Shown: positions 1 through 8,410 of the stretch, piece after piece
Numbering within the stretch: the first letter of the stretch is position 1
How the letters are laid out: each line of letters opens with the position of its first letter
NCBI GenBank assembly: GCA_964244655.1
Contig: CAXTJU010000007.1
Coordinates: forward strand, 7,215-71,214
Reading direction: 5' to 3'
From: LMUY01 sp964244655
GTDB taxonomy: Bacteria > Pseudomonadota > Alphaproteobacteria > Acetobacterales > Acetobacteraceae
Length of the DNA: 64,000 bases
Notes under the pieces: generated by a model
Database searches by the model: none
What the model was told of the DNA's origin: nothing
The model's input: only the letters and a program-made list of their open reading frames with translations
Position numbers and translations under genes: made by a program

Positions 1-1
1 G

Positions 2-2485
2 CTGATCCGCTGGCGGCGGATGCAGGGACGGGACGCGCTGTGGCAGCCCGGCACCGACCACGCCGGCATCGCGACGCAGATGGTGGTGGAACGCCAGCTG
101 GCCGCCGCCGGCACCACCCGGCAGGAACTGGGGCGGGATGAGTTCATCCGCCGGGTGTGGGATTGGAAGGCGGAGTCCGGCGGCGCGATCACCGGGCAGC
201 TGCGCCGGCTCGGCTCGTCGCTGGACTGGGCGCGCGAGCGGTTCACCATGGATGCCGGGCTGTCGGACGCCGTGCGGGAGGTGTTCGTCACCCTGCACCG
301 CCAGGGCCTGATCTACCGCGACCGCCGGCTGGTGAACTGGGACCCGAAGTTCCAGACCGCGATCTCCGACCTCGAGGTGGAAAGCCGCGAGGTGAAGGGC
401 ACGCTGTGGTCGATCCGCTATCCTGTGGAGGGAACGGACCAATGGATCACCGTCGCCACCACGCGGCCGGAGACGATGCTGGGCGACACCGCCATCGCGG
501 TGCACCCCGGCGATGCGCGCTTCGCTGGCCTGGTGGGCCGCCACGCGGTGGTGCCGTTGGTGGGCCGCCGTATCCCCATCATCGCTGACGAGTACTCGGA
601 CCCGGAGAAGGGCACCGGCGCGGTCAAGATCACCCCGGCGCACGACTTCAACGACTTCGCCGTGGGCCGCCGCCACGGCCTGCCGATGCCGTCCGTGCTG
701 GACAGCCAGGGCCGGGTCACGCTGGCCGAGCTGGAGCTGGCCGCCGTGCCCGGCCTTGCCGATCCGGCCTGGACCGCCGGGCTCGCCGGGCAGGACCGGG
801 CCGCCGCGCGCAAGGCGGTCGTGGCCGAGCTGGAGCGGCTGGAACTGCTGGAAGCCGCCGAGCCGCACGTCCACCAGGTGCCGCACGGCGACCGGTCGGA
901 TGCCGTGATCGAGCCGCGGCTGACCACCCAGTGGTATGCCGACGCCAAGACGCTGGCCGGCCCCGCCATCGCGGCGGTGGAGAGCGGGCGGACGCAGTTC
1001 GTGCCCCGCCAGTGGGAGAACACGTTCTTCGCCTGGATGCGCGACATCCAGCCCTGGTGCATCAGCCGGCAGCTCTGGTGGGGGCACCGCATCCCGGCCT
1101 GGTACGGCCCGGACGGGGCGGTGTTCGTGGCGCACGACGAGGCCGAGGCGGCGGCGGCGGCCCGCGCGCAGTATGGCCGGGACGAGCCGCTGACGCAGGA
1201 CGAGGACGTGCTGGACACCTGGTTCAGCTCGGGCCTGTGGCCGTTCTCCACCCTGGGCTGGCCAGAGCGCAACGCCGACGTGGATCGCTACTACCCGGGC
1301 GACGTGCTGGTCACCAGCTTCGACATCATCTTCTTCTGGGTGGCCCGGATGATGATGCTGGGGCTGCACTTCATGGGCGACGTGCCGTTCCGCACCGTGG
1401 TCATCCACGGCCTGGTGCGCGACGAGCGCGGCCAGAAGATGAGCAAGTCCAAGGGCAACGTGATCGACCCGCTGCCGATGATCGACCAGTACGGCGCGGA
1501 CGCGCTGCGCTTCGCCATCTGCGCCCTGACCGGGCCGGGCCGCGACATCAAGCTCGGCCCGGCGCGGGTGGAGGAGCAGCGCCGCTTCGTCACCAAGCTG
1601 TGGAACGCCGCCCGGCTGTGCGAGCTGAACGGCGTGCGGCCCGACCCGGCGTTCGACCCGGCGGCCGTGCAAGGCCCGCTCGCCCGCTGGGTGCTGGACG
1701 CCGCCGGCGCCGCGGTGGCGGAGGCGAATGCGGCGCTGGAGGCGTTCCGCTTCGACGAATATGCCGCCGCCTGCTATCGCTTCGCCTGGAACGTGTTCTG
1801 CGACTGGTTCCTGGAGTTCGCCAAGCCGTCCCTGGCCGCCGATGCCGAGCTGCGCGCCGCCACCGCCCACGTGCTGGGGGTGCTGCTGCGGCTGCTGCAC
1901 CCGGCGATGCCGTTCGTCACCGCCACGCTGTGGGGCGAATTTGGCTTCGGCGAGGCAGTGGAGCTGATCCGCGCGCCCTGGCCGGCGCCGGAGCCCGTGC
2001 CGGGTGCGGAGGCGGCGCGGGTGGAGCTGGGCTGGCTGGTGCGGCTGGTGGGCGAGGTGCGGGCGGTGCGCTCGGAGATGAACGTGCCGCCCTCGGTGCT
2101 GGCGCCGCTGCTGCTGCGCCACGCCTCTGCCGAGACCATGGCGCGGGCGGAGCGCTGGTCCGAGGTGATCGGCCGCATGGCGCGGGCGAGCGAGGTGCGC
2201 GAGCTGGCCGGGGAGCCGCCGCGCAACAGCGCGCAAGTGGGGCTGGACGAGGCGACGGTGGTGCTGCCGCTGGAGGGGCTGATCGACCTGGACGCGGAGC
2301 GCAAGCGGCTGGAGCGGGACTTGGGCAAGGCGCGGGCGGAGGCGGGCAAGGTGGAAGGCAAGCTGGGGCAGGCGGACTTCGTGGCGCGCGCCAAGCCGGA
2401 AGTGGTGGCGGAGAACCGGGAGCGGCTGGCCGCCTTCCGGGCCGAGATCGTCCGGCTGGAGATGGCGCTCAAGCGGATCGAGTGA
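2..2485 (+). CDS. valS: Valyl-tRNA synthetase, 5' end outside window
   Basis: Class I aminoacyl-tRNA synthetase that charges tRNA-Val in the cytoplasm and hydrolyses mischarged products. The frame is open from base 2. The first visible residues, LIRWRRMQGRDALWQPGTDH, normally follow the HIGH-type motif closely, so only the N-terminus is missing (about 827 residues are present). The editing domain follows (TTRPETMLGDTAIAVHP). The KMSKS loop is intact at 1436-1450 (QKMSKSKGNVIDP). The anticodon-binding helices come next, then a charged C-terminal coiled coil (ERKRLERDLGKARAEAGKVE) typical of ValRS. The gene stops at TGA 2483-2485. An in-frame internal Met at base 20 is not the start, because homology continues upstream of it. 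Confidence 0.97.
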   Translation: MIRWRRMQGRDALWQPGTDHAGIATQMVVERQLAAAGTTRQELGRDEFIRRVWDWKAESGGAITGQLRRLGSSLDWARERFTMDAGLSDAVREVFVTLHRQGLIYRDRRLVNWDPKFQTAISDLEVESREVKGTLWSIRYPVEGTDQWITVATTRPETMLGDTAIAVHPGDARFAGLVGRHAVVPLVGRRIPIIADEYSDPEKGTGAVKITPAHDFNDFAVGRRHGLPMPSVLDSQGRVTLAELELAAVPGLADPAWTAGLAGQDRAAARKAVVAELERLELLEAAEPHVHQVPHGDRSDAVIEPRLTTQWYADAKTLAGPAIAAVESGRTQFVPRQWENTFFAWMRDIQPWCISRQLWWGHRIPAWYGPDGAVFVAHDEAEAAAAARAQYGRDEPLTQDEDVLDTWFSSGLWPFSTLGWPERNADVDRYYPGDVLVTSFDIIFFWVARMMMLGLHFMGDVPFRTVVIHGLVRDERGQKMSKSKGNVIDPLPMIDQYGADALRFAICALTGPGRDIKLGPARVEEQRRFVTKLWNAARLCELNGVRPDPAFDPAAVQGPLARWVLDAAGAAVAEANAALEAFRFDEYAAACYRFAWNVFCDWFLEFAKPSLAADAELRAATAHVLGVLLRLLHPAMPFVTATLWGEFGFGEAVELIRAPWPAPEPVPGAEAARVELGWLVRLVGEVRAVRSEMNVPPSVLAPLLLRHASAETMARAERWSEVIGRMARASEVRELAGEPPRNSAQVGLDEATVVLPLEGLIDLDAERKRLERDLGKARAEAGKVEGKLGQADFVARAKPEVVAENRERLAAFRAEIVRLEMALKRIE

Positions 2486-2613
2486 TCGTCTTGTCAAAGC
2501 ACGATGATCCCGCGGTCACTCGGTCATTCAAGTGCAATCCTGCATGTTGCCCATAGGCCGGACGGAGCCGATATACGCGTGGTGACAGCCTTCTTCGATC
2601 GCGGAGCGCGGCT

Positions 2614-2805
2614 ATGAAAACGACCTACGACCCGGACATGGACGCCCTGTACCTACGAATGGCCGATGCTGCAGCCGTTGAGTCGGAAGAGGTCTCCCCG
2701 GGAGTCGTGCTCGATTTCGATGCCAACGGAGGTGTCGTGGCCATCGAGGTCCTTCACGCCAAACAGACCCTCGCGTCAGGCGCGTTGCCGCTCGCGGCTG
2801 AATGA
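2614..2805 (+). CDS. DUF2283 family small protein
   Basis: A 63-residue protein with the DUF2283 pattern: YDPDMDALYLRMAD near the N-terminus, then GVVLDFDANGGVVAIEVLHA. Family members are compact beta-rich proteins without an established biochemical role, sometimes found beside small toxin-like or DUF4258 genes; no such partner is visible here. The start is ATG, 128 bases after valS. Its stop lies 19 bases before the proposed ilvD start, so the two may be co-transcribed. Family assignment is from sequence pattern only; the function is unknown. Confidence 0.8.
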   Translation: MKTTYDPDMDALYLRMADAAAVESEEVSPGVVLDFDANGGVVAIEVLHAKQTLASGALPLAAE

Positions 2806-2811
2806 CAACAC

Positions 2812-2815
2812 GGAG
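2812..2815 (+). promoter_or_regulatory. Ribosome-binding site fixing the ilvD TTG start
   Basis: GGAG at 2812-2815 lies nine bases before TTG 2825. It supports starting ilvD there rather than at upstream in-frame codons that lie inside the DUF2283 gene. Confidence 0.6.
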
Positions 2816-2824
2816 TTTGCCACC

Positions 2825-4549
2825 TTGCTGACCAAACGTTGGGACAAGTCCCACCTGCCGTCTCGCCACGTCACCGAAGGCCCCGGCCGCGCGCCGCACC
2901 GCTCATACTACTACGCGATGGGCCTCGGCGAGGACGCGATCAACCAGCCCTTCGTGGGCGTGGCCACCTGCTGGAACGAGGCCGCGCCCTGCAACATCGC
3001 GCTGTCACGCCAGGCGCAGTCGGTGAAGGCGGGCGTGACGGAGAGCGGCGGCACCCCGCGCGAGTTCACCACCATCACGGTGACGGACGGCATTGCCATG
3101 GGGCACCAGGGCATGAAGTCCTCCCTGGTGTCGCGCGAGTGCATCGCCGACTCCGTCGAGCTGACCATGCGCGGCCATTGCTACGACGCGCTGGTGGGGC
3201 TGGCCGGGTGCGACAAGTCGCTGCCCGGCATGATGATGGCGATGCTGCGGCTCAACGTGCCCTCCGTGTTCATGTACGGCGGCTCCATCCTGCCGGGCCG
3301 CTACAAGGGGCGCGACGTGACGGTGGTGGACGTGTTCGAGGCGGTGGGCCAGCACGCCGCCGGCAAGATGACGGACGAGGAGCTGCACGAGCTGGAATGC
3401 GTCGCCTGCCCCTCGGCCGGGGCGTGCGGCGGCCAGTTCACCGCCAACACCATGGCGACCGTGTCCGAGGCGATCGGGCTTGCTTTGCCGGGTTCGGCCG
3501 GGGTGCCGGCGCCGTATGAGGACCGCGACCGCTGGGCGGCGGCGAGCGGCCGGGCGGTGATGCAGCTGGTGGAGCAGAACCTGCGCCCGCGCGACATCTG
3601 CACCCGCGAGGCGTTCCACAACGCCGCCGTGGTGGTGGCGGCCACCGGGGGCAGCACCAACGCCGGGCTGCACCTGCCGGCCATGGCGCACGAGGCGGGC
3701 ATCCGCTTCACCATGGACGACGTGGTGGAAATCTTCCGCCGCACCCCGTACATCGCCGACCTCAAGCCCGGCGGCAAGTACGTGGCGCTCGACGTGCACA
3801 AGATCGGCGGCATCCCCGTCATCCTGAAGGCGCTGCTGGACGGCGGGCTGCTGCACGGCGACTGCATGACGGTCACCGGGCGCACCATGGCCGAGAACCT
3901 GAAGGACGTGGTGTTCCCGACCGACCAGGACGTGGTGTACCCGGTGTCCCGCCCGATCACCCCCACCGGCGGCGTGGTCGGCCTGCGCGGCAACATCGCC
4001 CCGGACGGCGCCATCGTGAAGGTGGCGGGGATGGCCAACCAGCGTTTCGAGGGCACCGCGCTGTGCTTCGACTGCGAGGAGGACGCCTTCGCCGCCGTGC
4101 AGGCGCGCGCCTACAAGGCCGGCGACGTGTTCGTCATCCGCTACGAAGGCCCGCGCGGCGGACCGGGGATGCGCGAGATGCTGAGCACCACCAGCGCCAT
4201 CTACGGCCAGGGCATGGGCGAGTCGGTGGCGCTGATCACCGATGGCCGGTTCTCCGGCGGCACGCGCGGCTTCTGCGTGGGGCACGTGGGGCCGGAGGCG
4301 GCGCTGGGCGGCCCGATCGCGCTGCTGCGCAACGGCGACCGCATCGTGCTGGACGCGGTGGCGGGCACCATGGACGTGATGCTGTCCGACGCGGAGCTGG
4401 CCGAGCGCCGGGCCGCGTGGGTGCCGCGGCAGACCGACTACAACAGTGGCGCGATCTGGAAGTTCGCGCAGCTGGTGGGGCCGGCGCATCTCGGCGCGGT
4501 GACGCAGCCGGGCGGGGCGGCCGAGACGCACAGCTACCCGGACCAGTGA
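2825..4549 (+). CDS. ilvD: Dihydroxy-acid dehydratase
   Basis: Dehydrates 2,3-dihydroxy-isovalerate and 2,3-dihydroxy-3-methylvalerate to the 2-keto acid precursors of valine and isoleucine. About 574 residues, the usual IlvD length. Iron-sulfur ligands are visible in three conserved places: the Cys in VGVATCWNEAAPCN, GCDKSLPGMM, and ACPSAGACGGQFTANTM. The C-terminal ITDGRFSGGTRGFCVGHVGP motif is also present. I chose the TTG start at 2825 because GGAG lies at the right distance and because LTKRWDKSHLPSRHVTEGP matches the family N-terminus; the frame runs further upstream but only through the DUF2283 gene. It ends one base before the convergent Uma2-type gene. Confidence 0.95.
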   Translation: MLTKRWDKSHLPSRHVTEGPGRAPHRSYYYAMGLGEDAINQPFVGVATCWNEAAPCNIALSRQAQSVKAGVTESGGTPREFTTITVTDGIAMGHQGMKSSLVSRECIADSVELTMRGHCYDALVGLAGCDKSLPGMMMAMLRLNVPSVFMYGGSILPGRYKGRDVTVVDVFEAVGQHAAGKMTDEELHELECVACPSAGACGGQFTANTMATVSEAIGLALPGSAGVPAPYEDRDRWAAASGRAVMQLVEQNLRPRDICTREAFHNAAVVVAATGGSTNAGLHLPAMAHEAGIRFTMDDVVEIFRRTPYIADLKPGGKYVALDVHKIGGIPVILKALLDGGLLHGDCMTVTGRTMAENLKDVVFPTDQDVVYPVSRPITPTGGVVGLRGNIAPDGAIVKVAGMANQRFEGTALCFDCEEDAFAAVQARAYKAGDVFVIRYEGPRGGPGMREMLSTTSAIYGQGMGESVALITDGRFSGGTRGFCVGHVGPEAALGGPIALLRNGDRIVLDAVAGTMDVMLSDAELAERRAAWVPRQTDYNSGAIWKFAQLVGPAHLGAVTQPGGAAETHSYPDQ

Positions 4550-4550
4550 G

Positions 4551-5123
4551 TCAGCCGAACATGAGGTCCAGCCTTACCATGATCTCGGGCGCGAGCAGGA
4601 GGGCGAGTTGCTCGCCCGCCTGGTGCGTGGCCAGCTCACGGTATCCGTCTCCCACCGGAGTCCTGTGCGCTTCGAGGACACGGCGCTTCATGTCCACGAT
4701 CCATAGCTCGGCGATGCCCGCCCGGGCGTAGAGCGGCAGCTTCACGGTGCGGTCGAACCGCAGCGAGCTGTCCGCCACCTCGACCAGGAGCAGCACGTCC
4801 GCCGGGCCGGGCCGCTCGCCGGTGGCGTAGAAATCGGCCCGGCGGCGCAGCACGGCGAGGTCGGGCTGCGGCGCGTTCCATTGGTCCAGCCGGATGGAGT
4901 TCTGTGATGAAATAATGGCGCGACGGGCGCACGCCACGAACAACGCCTCGGCCAACCCGTTCACGGTGGCCGCGTGGCCCTGTCCGATCGGCGCCATGTC
5001 AATCAAGCCTCCGTCGATCAGTTCGACCCTGTCGTTCTCGCCGAATACGCCTGCTTCGGCCATCTCGTAATACTCGTCCACGTCCAGCTTGCGCCGGGTT
5101 GGCGCGAGGGCGGCATCATCCAT
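4551..5123 (-). CDS. Uma2 family (DUF820) putative endonuclease
   Basis: A 190-residue protein of the Uma2/DUF820 group, which has a restriction-endonuclease-like (PD-(D/E)XK) fold. Supporting motifs: LDVDEYYEMAEAGVFGENDRVELIDG at the N-terminus (positions 11-36), QPDLAVLRR in the middle, and LLLVEVADSSLRFDR with the acidic and VEV elements of the fold. A downstream ARAGIAELWIVD segment is also typical. I chose ATG 5123 over the in-frame codon at 5162 because GGAG lies nine bases upstream of it. Biological roles of this family are not established; many copies are stand-alone. It converges on ilvD with a one-base gap and has no methylase or toxin partner of its own. Confidence 0.82.
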   Translation of the reverse strand: MDDAALAPTRRKLDVDEYYEMAEAGVFGENDRVELIDGGLIDMAPIGQGHAATVNGLAEALFVACARRAIISSQNSIRLDQWNAPQPDLAVLRRRADFYATGERPGPADVLLLVEVADSSLRFDRTVKLPLYARAGIAELWIVDMKRRVLEAHRTPVGDGYRELATHQAGEQLALLLAPEIMVRLDLMFG

Positions 5124-5190
5124 GGCGCATCTCCATCCACCTGGCACCCAGCGTATCACCATCGCATCCGGGTTGGCACTCGCAAGCGGC

Positions 5191-6258
5191 TCACCCCTGG
5201 CGGAACACGTCGATCGGCACCCACGTCCCCTCGCGCTCGATGTGCCAGAACGTCCAGCCGTTGCAGCTGGGCGCGTTCTGCACCGCCGCGCCCACCTTGT
5301 GGATCGACCCGGCGTGCGGCCCGCTCACCAGCGTGCCGTCCGCGCTGACGGTGGCTACCACCCGGCGCGTGCGGTCGCGCAGCTCGGTGCCGGGCGCCAC
5401 CAGGCCGCGCTCCACGAAGCTGCCGAATGGCACCCGCGGCACGTCCCGCCGGGAGGGAGCGGTGGCGAGCCCGGCCAGCGGCAGCGCCTTCTCCCGCTTC
5501 ACCCGCGCCATCGCCGCCTCCACGTAGGCCGGGTGGCGCTCGATGCCGATGAAGTGCCGCCCGAGCCGCTTGGCCACCGCCGCCGTGGTGCCGGTGCCGA
5601 GGAAGGGGTCGAGCACGATGTCGTCCGGCGCGGTGGAGGCCAGCAGCACCCGGTGCAGCAGCGCCTCCGGCTTCTGCGTCGGGTGCAGCTTCAGCCCGTG
5701 CTGGTTGCGCAGCCGCTCCGGCCCCGTGCACAGCGGCAGCAGCCAGTCGCTGCGCATCTGCAAGTCGTCGTTCAGCGCCTTCATGGCGTGGTAGTTGAAC
5801 TTGTAGCGGCTGTCCCGGCCGCGGGCGGCCCAGATCATGGTCTCGTGCGCGTTGGTGAAGCGGCGGCCGCGGAAGTTCGGCATCGGGTTGGTCTTGCGCC
5901 ACACCACGTCGTTCAGGATCCAGAAGCCGAGGTCCTGCAGCATGGCGCCGATGCGGAAGATGTTGTGGTAGGCGCCGATCACCCAGATGGTTCCGTCCTT
6001 GCGCAGCAGCCGGCGGCACTCCGCCAGCCAGGCGCGGGTGAACGCGTCGTACTCCGCGAAATCGGCGAAGCGGTCCCAGTCGTCGTCCACGCCATCGACC
6101 AGGCTGTCGTCCGGGCGGCGCAGCTCGCCGCGCAGCTGCAGGTTGTACGGCGGGTCGGCGAACACGCAGTGGACCGAGGCGGGCGGCAGCATGGCCATCA
6201 CCGGCACGCAGTCGCCTCGCAACACCTGGTCCAGCGGCAGCTCGCGGACGAGTTCCAC
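5191..6258 (-). CDS. ccrM: CcrM-type adenine DNA methyltransferase (GANTC)
   Basis: Beta-class N6-adenine methyltransferase like Caulobacter CcrM, the cell-cycle enzyme that methylates GANTC after replication. Motif IV (VFADPPYNL) comes first and the SAM-binding motif (DPFLGTGTTAAVAKRLGR) late, the beta-class order. A C-terminal RAMA-type domain (about residues 270-355) includes GSIHKVGAAVQNAPSCNGWTFW. At 355 residues it is close to the 358 of Caulobacter CcrM. Start: GTG 6258 preceded by a perfect AAGGAGG; the frame extends to 6291 without a good ribosome site. It follows rnhB by about 57 bases, a pairing common in alphaproteobacteria. No cognate restriction gene is visible, consistent with a solitary regulatory methylase. 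GANTC specificity is inferred from family. Confidence 0.95.
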   Translation of the reverse strand: MELVRELPLDQVLRGDCVPVMAMLPPASVHCVFADPPYNLQLRGELRRPDDSLVDGVDDDWDRFADFAEYDAFTRAWLAECRRLLRKDGTIWVIGAYHNIFRIGAMLQDLGFWILNDVVWRKTNPMPNFRGRRFTNAHETMIWAARGRDSRYKFNYHAMKALNDDLQMRSDWLLPLCTGPERLRNQHGLKLHPTQKPEALLHRVLLASTAPDDIVLDPFLGTGTTAAVAKRLGRHFIGIERHPAYVEAAMARVKREKALPLAGLATAPSRRDVPRVPFGSFVERGLVAPGTELRDRTRRVVATVSADGTLVSGPHAGSIHKVGAAVQNAPSCNGWTFWHIEREGTWVPIDVFRQG

Positions 6259-6267
6259 GGGGTCGGG

Positions 6268-6274
6268 CCTCCTT
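6268..6274 (-). promoter_or_regulatory. Consensus ribosome-binding site for ccrM
   Basis: The plus strand reads CCTCCTT, so the mRNA carries AAGGAGG, nine bases before GTG 6258. This decides the ccrM start and excludes the 11-residue longer reading. Confidence 0.8.
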
Positions 6275-6315
6275 GGGCAATGAGGCGGCACTCTGGCGAC
6301 GCCGCCGAAGCCGCG

Positions 6316-6939
6316 TCAATCGATGGCAGGCATGGCTGCCAAGTGCCGCCGCACGGCGCCGAAGGTCGGCCGGTGATGGCAGGAGGCGCCGTGCCGCGCG
6401 ATGGCGGCCCGGTGCGCGGCGGTGCCGTAGCCGGCATTGGCGTGCCAGCCATAGTGCGGCCAGCGCGCCGCGAGCCGGGCCATGGCGCGGTCGCGCACCA
6501 CCTTGGCCACGATGGAGGCCGCCGCGATCGACAGGCACAGCGCGTCCCCGCCGATGATGCAGCGGACCGGGCAGGGCAGGTCCGGCGGCGTGTTGCCATC
6601 GACCAGCGCCATGTCCGGCAGATGCGGCAACCGGGCCACCGCGCGACGCATGGCCAGCAGCGCCGCGTGCAGAATGTTGAGGCGGGAGATTTCGGCGACG
6701 GAGGCCGCGCCTACGCCGATCTCGGCCGTGCCGGAGGCGAGTAGCGCCGCGTAGGCCAGCTCCCGCTGCAAGGGCGTGAGCTTCTTCGAGTCGTCCAGCA
6801 TCCCAGCCAGGCCCGGCGGCACGCCGGCAGGAAACACCACGGCCGCTGCGACGACCGGCCCTGCCAGCGGCCCGCGGCCGACCTCGTCCACGCCGGCGAC
6901 CCGGCCGCCGTGCTGCGTTTCCATCGTGTAGTCTGGCAT
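6316..6939 (-). CDS. rnhB: Ribonuclease HII
   Basis: Cleaves RNA in RNA-DNA hybrids and starts removal of misincorporated ribonucleotides. The 207-residue protein shows the RNase HII signature VAGVDEVGRGPLAGPVVAAA with the catalytic DE pair, then KKLTPLQRE, a second acidic site in MALVDGN and a C-terminal Asp/His region. Two starts are possible, ATG 6939 or ATG 6924 (METQHGGRVAG); neither has a clear ribosome site, so I keep the longer. It lies upstream of ccrM on the same strand and probably shares its transcript. The region before it carries an inverted CTTAG-N7-CTAAG at 6982-6998 and repeat copy A. Confidence 0.95.
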   Translation of the reverse strand: MPDYTMETQHGGRVAGVDEVGRGPLAGPVVAAAVVFPAGVPPGLAGMLDDSKKLTPLQRELAYAALLASGTAEIGVGAASVAEISRLNILHAALLAMRRAVARLPHLPDMALVDGNTPPDLPCPVRCIIGGDALCLSIAAASIVAKVVRDRAMARLAARWPHYGWHANAGYGTAAHRAAIARHGASCHHRPTFGAVRRHLAAMPAID

Positions 6940-7006
6940 GATGGGAGCATAGACAGGGTTGCGCGAAGGCGAAAGGCCCTGCTTAGGTGTAAACTAAGAT
7001 GTAGCG

Positions 7007-7176
7007 GCAGGGCTCTGCCCTGCACCCGGAAGGGGATAGTCATCCCCTTCACCCCTGTTGATTATAAACAGGTGTCCAGAGGACTTCGTCCTCTGGCGGA
7101 GTGGGCCAAGGTTCCGCTCGCCCCGCTTGGGGCGAGTGGAATGCGCACGGAGGTGGGGTTCGGGGCAGCGCCCCGA
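7007..7176. repeat. Modular palindromic repeat, copy A
   Basis: A string of perfect or near-perfect hairpins: 7007-7023 (GCAGGGC/GCCCTGC arms), 7030-7049 (AAGGGGAT/ATCCCCTT), 7076-7096 (CCAGAGGAC/GTCCTCTGG), then local stems at 7117-7136 and 7160-7176 (TCGGGGC/GCCCCGA). The same modules in the same order recur at 49079 (same orientation) and reversed at 34705 and 53832. It fills the space between the radical SAM gene and rnhB, both on the minus strand. No open reading frame or transposase is associated. It could act in termination, transcript processing or nucleoid binding; the sequence does not say which. Confidence 0.85.
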
Positions 7177-7201
7177 GCTTGCTAGGCTGCCCCTACGTCA
7201 C

Positions 7202-8347
7202 CTAGAACAACGACATCTGCGACTCGGCGAAGCCCCGCCCGCCCGGCGGCGGCGCGAACTGCGAGCAGTCGAGCGCCTGCGCCTCCGGCAGCCCATGCTG
7301 GCGGACGGCGCGGGCGAAGCGGCGGGCCAGCAGGTCGGCATACACGCCGGAGCCGCTGAACCGGCTGTGGAACGCGGAGTCGTTCAGCGCGCCGCCGCGT
7401 GTCTGGCGCACCAGGCTGAGCACGTGGCGCGCGCGGTCCGGCACGTGCTGCACCAGCCAGGCCTCGAACATCTGCTGCAGCTCGAGCGGCAGGCGCAGCA
7501 GGACGTAGTTGGCGGAGGTCGCCCCGGCCTGGGCGGCGGCTTCCAGGATGCGCTCCATCTCCGCGTCGTTCAGCCCCGGGATCATGGGGGCAGCCAGCAC
7601 CCCCACCGGCACGCCGGCCGACGCCAGGGCGGTGACGGCGGCCAGGCGGCGGGACGGGGCCGCCGCGCGCGGCTCCATCTTGCGGGCGAGCCCCGCGTCC
7701 AGCGTGGTGACGGACAGCCACACCCGCGCGAGCCCACGCCCGGCCATGCGTTGCAGGATGTCCAGGTCGCGCACCACGCCGGCCGACTTGGTGACGATGG
7801 AGAACGGATGGCCGAACCGCTCCAGCACCTCCAGCACCGAGCGGGTCAGCTTCAGCGTGCGCTCCACCGGCTGGTAGGGGTCGGTGTTGGAGCCGAGCGC
7901 CAGCGGCCGGGCGACGTAGCCGGGCTTGCGCAGCTCCCGGTCGAGCTGTTCGGCCACGTCCGGCTTGAATACCAGCTTGGTCTCGAAATCGAGGCCCGGC
8001 GAGTGGCCGAGATAGGCGTGGCTCGGGCGGGCATAGCAGTAGATGCAGCCGTGCTCGCAGCCGCGGTAGGGGTTCACCGCACGGTCGAAGCCGAGGTCGG
8101 GACTCGTGTTCCAGCTGATGACGGTGCGGCTGTTGTCGCGCTGCAAGGTGGTCGGCAGCGGCGGCAGCTGGCTGAACGCCGCCTCCAGCGTGCCCCAGCC
8201 ATCGTCGAACGCCTCTGCCCGCAGCTTGTCGTAGCGCACGGCCGGGTTGATTGTGGCGCCGCGCCCGTGCCGGGCAAGCGGCGGGGACGCCTCGGCCGCC
8301 ATGGGCACGGGGTGGCCGGACCGGGAGGGCAGGGCGGTCATGAGCAT
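7202..8347 (-). CDS. PA0069/SplB-like radical SAM protein, LexA-controlled
   Basis: Radical S-adenosylmethionine protein of the PA0069/Rv2578c group, related to spore photoproduct lyase. The 381-residue protein has an N-terminal ARHGRGATINPAVRYD segment. The 4Fe-4S motif CEHGCIYCYARPSHAY (C-x3-C-x2-C) follows NPYRG. Conserved GSNTDPYQPVE and VTTLD segments come later. The substrate is unknown; DNA repair is suggested by family relationship and by regulation. A GTTC-N7-GTTC LexA box lies at 8354-8368 and a promoter at 8375-8403. Start: ATG 8347 has a GGGGA ribosome site inside the LexA box; ATGs at 8341 and 8302 are alternatives with poorer sites. It is divergent from the ClC gene with 63 bases between. 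Confidence 0.9.
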   Translation of the reverse strand: MLMTALPSRSGHPVPMAAEASPPLARHGRGATINPAVRYDKLRAEAFDDGWGTLEAAFSQLPPLPTTLQRDNSRTVISWNTSPDLGFDRAVNPYRGCEHGCIYCYARPSHAYLGHSPGLDFETKLVFKPDVAEQLDRELRKPGYVARPLALGSNTDPYQPVERTLKLTRSVLEVLERFGHPFSIVTKSAGVVRDLDILQRMAGRGLARVWLSVTTLDAGLARKMEPRAAAPSRRLAAVTALASAGVPVGVLAAPMIPGLNDAEMERILEAAAQAGATSANYVLLRLPLELQQMFEAWLVQHVPDRARHVLSLVRQTRGGALNDSAFHSRFSGSGVYADLLARRFARAVRQHGLPEAQALDCSQFAPPPGGRGFAESQMSLF

Positions 8348-8353
8348 GGCAAT

Positions 8354-8368
8354 GTTCCCCGTCTGTTC
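8354..8368 (-). promoter_or_regulatory. LexA (SOS) box
   Basis: The plus strand reads GTTCCCCGTCTGTTC, an exact GTTC-N7-GTTC match to the alphaproteobacterial LexA consensus. It lies just downstream of the predicted -10 of the radical SAM gene and covers its predicted transcription start and ribosome site, the expected arrangement for repression. A third, inverted half-site (GAAC, 8374-8377) follows, making a larger imperfect dyad. Confidence 0.8.
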
Positions 8369-8374
8369 AGACGG

Positions 8375-8403
8375 AACATAGCGTGACATCGGGGGTCGAT
8401 CAA
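8375..8403 (-). promoter_or_regulatory. Sigma-70-type promoter of the radical SAM gene
   Basis: On the minus strand, TTGATC (plus 8398-8403) is followed after exactly 17 bases by TATGTT (plus 8375-8380). The predicted start site falls near 8367, inside the LexA box, giving a leader of about 20 bases. The -35 lies only a few bases before the divergent ClC start. Confidence 0.6.
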
Positions 8404-8410
8404 GAACGAG

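Noticed and set aside
2666..2825. Longer ilvD start inside the DUF2283 gene
   Set aside because: The upstream in-frame residues have no family resemblance and overlap a well-supported gene; TTG 2825 has a ribosome site.
5191..6258. Restriction-modification system including the Uma2-type nuclease and CcrM
   Set aside because: CcrM is the solitary cell-cycle methylase paired with rnhB; the nuclease-like gene lies downstream with no specificity link and is a family common as single genes.
7007..7176. Insertion sequence or CRISPR-like array at the repeat copies
   Set aside because: No transposase, no target duplications and no regular spacer pattern; the repeats are strings of different palindromes.
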